NCBI GenBank assembly: GCA_029060585.1
Contig: JAIDTS010000240.1
Coordinates: 1 to 15,312, forward strand
DNA from: Muribaculaceae bacterium
Lineage (GTDB): Bacteria; Bacteroidota; Bacteroidia; Bacteroidales; Muribaculaceae
Reading direction: 5' to 3'
DNA length: 15,312 nt
Shown here: positions 14,732 through 15,312 of the stretch, piece after piece
How positions within the stretch are numbered: position 1 is the stretch's first letter
Layout: every line of letters starts with the position of its first letter
The notes under the pieces: generated by a model
The model's input: the letters and a program-made list of their open reading frames with translations, nothing else
What the model was told of the DNA's origin: nothing
Databases searched by the model: none
Translations under genes and position numbers: made by a program

Positions 14732-15312
14732 GTGAATGCTTTCTCAATCATAATCTACGTTGTCTGCGGACTCTACATGCTGCTTAATTTCAGGCATGAT
14801 ATCCACATGCTGCAGCAGAATAGCTACCGCATCGACCGCTATTGGAAATGGCTCAACCGATCCGGCGACATATCGTCGGCGTCCCGTCTCGTTAACGTCG
14901 GACTGCTTTTTCTCCTTTTCTCAACTCTGCTCAATCCGGCAGTCAATGCCATCATTATTGCGGCTGCCTGTTGTGTTCAGGCTACCGTGATGCTCCGTAA
15001 GAAATTCAAGAAACCCCTTGTCTACACTCCCCGTGTAAAGAGGATCTACAGTGTCTGCGCAGTGGTGGCTATCGCAGTCTCGCTTTCAGTGATTCTCACC
15101 ATAGGTCGTGGCGGCAGCGATGCCTTCCTCTACTATTCCGGCGGGCAGGTGAGCCTCGGTGTGATTCTGCTCGTGTGCATTTTCTCATGGGCTATAGCGA
15201 TTCTTTCCGTTTGGATTCTAAAGCCTGTTGAATCCTCGATCAATGCCAAATACCGCAACGAGGCCATATCCATACTCAAGAGCATGCCCGACCTCAAGAT
15301 AATCGGTATCAC
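14732..15312 (+). CDS. Membrane-anchored Mur ligase family protein (MurF-like), partial
   Basis: The 3' end is cut by the window; 193 complete codons are present from a GTG start at 14732. The visible part is hydrophobic, with about four membrane segments (3-18, 54-86, 103-124 and 140-162). It is followed by NAKYRNEAISILKSMPDLKI and the strand IIGIT at the very edge. In Mur ligases this strand leads directly into the ATP-binding GxxGKT/S loop, so the missing part most likely begins with that loop. Bacteroidales encode MurF-like ligases with such N-terminal membrane regions. Ordinary MurF adds D-Ala-D-Ala to UDP-MurNAc-tripeptide and is soluble, so the substrate here is uncertain. No ATG in this frame would keep the first membrane helix, which supports GTG. 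It follows the hydrolase after 33 bp and probably belongs to the same operon. Confidence 0.7.
   Translation, partial: MNAFSIIIYVVCGLYMLLNFRHDIHMLQQNSYRIDRYWKWLNRSGDISSASRLVNVGLLFLLFSTLLNPAVNAIIIAAACCVQATVMLRKKFKKPLVYTPRVKRIYSVCAVVAIAVSLSVILTIGRGGSDAFLYYSGGQVSLGVILLVCIFSWAIAILSVWILKPVESSINAKYRNEAISILKSMPDLKIIGI

Noticed and set aside
14760..14990. 76-codon frame starting at 14760
   Set aside because: It is out of frame with the Mur-ligase-like gene that starts at GTG 14732, and its Ser/Arg-rich translation is typical of a shadow frame.

Overview
The window is chromosomal housekeeping DNA from a member of the Bacteroidales (Bacteroidota). Three things point there. The promoters fit the Bacteroidota pattern (TTTG, about 20 bp, TAnnTTTG) rather than the E. 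coli one. Start codons lack strong Shine-Dalgarno sequences. The proteins are Bacteroidales types: GyrA beginning with an EDKIIPVNIESEMK-like segment, a DoxX/BT_3928-type membrane protein next to a DUF1599 protein, and a Mur ligase fused to a membrane domain. The coding sequence is moderately GC-rich, apparently near or above 50%. Together with the protein sequences this suggests a gut Muribaculaceae-like organism, but that family assignment is an inference.

Layout from left to right. Positions 1-193 hold a degenerate 8-bp C-rich tandem repeat, a hairpin terminator and a well-formed promoter leading into gyrA (194-2698). gyrA is followed after 18 bp by a secreted TPR-like protein (2717-3928), and that unit ends at a near-ideal palindromic terminator (3952-3988). 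A second promoter with a leader of about 100 nt drives the rod-shape (elongasome) operon mreB, mreC, mreD, mrdA (PBP2), rodA (4176-9892). Its genes are tightly spaced or overlapping. On the opposite strand, a two-gene unit (DUF1599 protein, then a DoxX-type membrane protein with a thioredoxin-like tail, 11855 down to 9815) runs into rodA tail to tail, with a 78-bp coding overlap. A 120-bp divergent promoter region (11856-11975) separates it from a rightward operon: agmatine deiminase, N-carbamoylputrescine amidase, an alpha/beta hydrolase, and a membrane-anchored Mur-ligase-type protein cut off by the window end just before its P-loop.

How the genes work together. MreB filaments, MreC and MreD organise the RodA glycosyltransferase and the PBP2 transpeptidase that build side-wall peptidoglycan. 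AguA and AguB convert agmatine to putrescine in two steps, via N-carbamoylputrescine. The Mur-ligase-like gene links the end of the window back to cell-wall precursor chemistry. I saw no mobile elements, CRISPR arrays, tRNAs or rRNAs. No stretch above 300 bases lacks a gene. The less ordinary signals are the telomere-like/G-quadruplex-capable repeat ahead of gyrA, Asn at the quinolone-determining position 87 of GyrA, a Cys/His cluster in PBP2, the enlarged membrane region of RodA, the internally duplicated DUF1599 protein, and the coupling of polyamine genes to a membrane Mur ligase.
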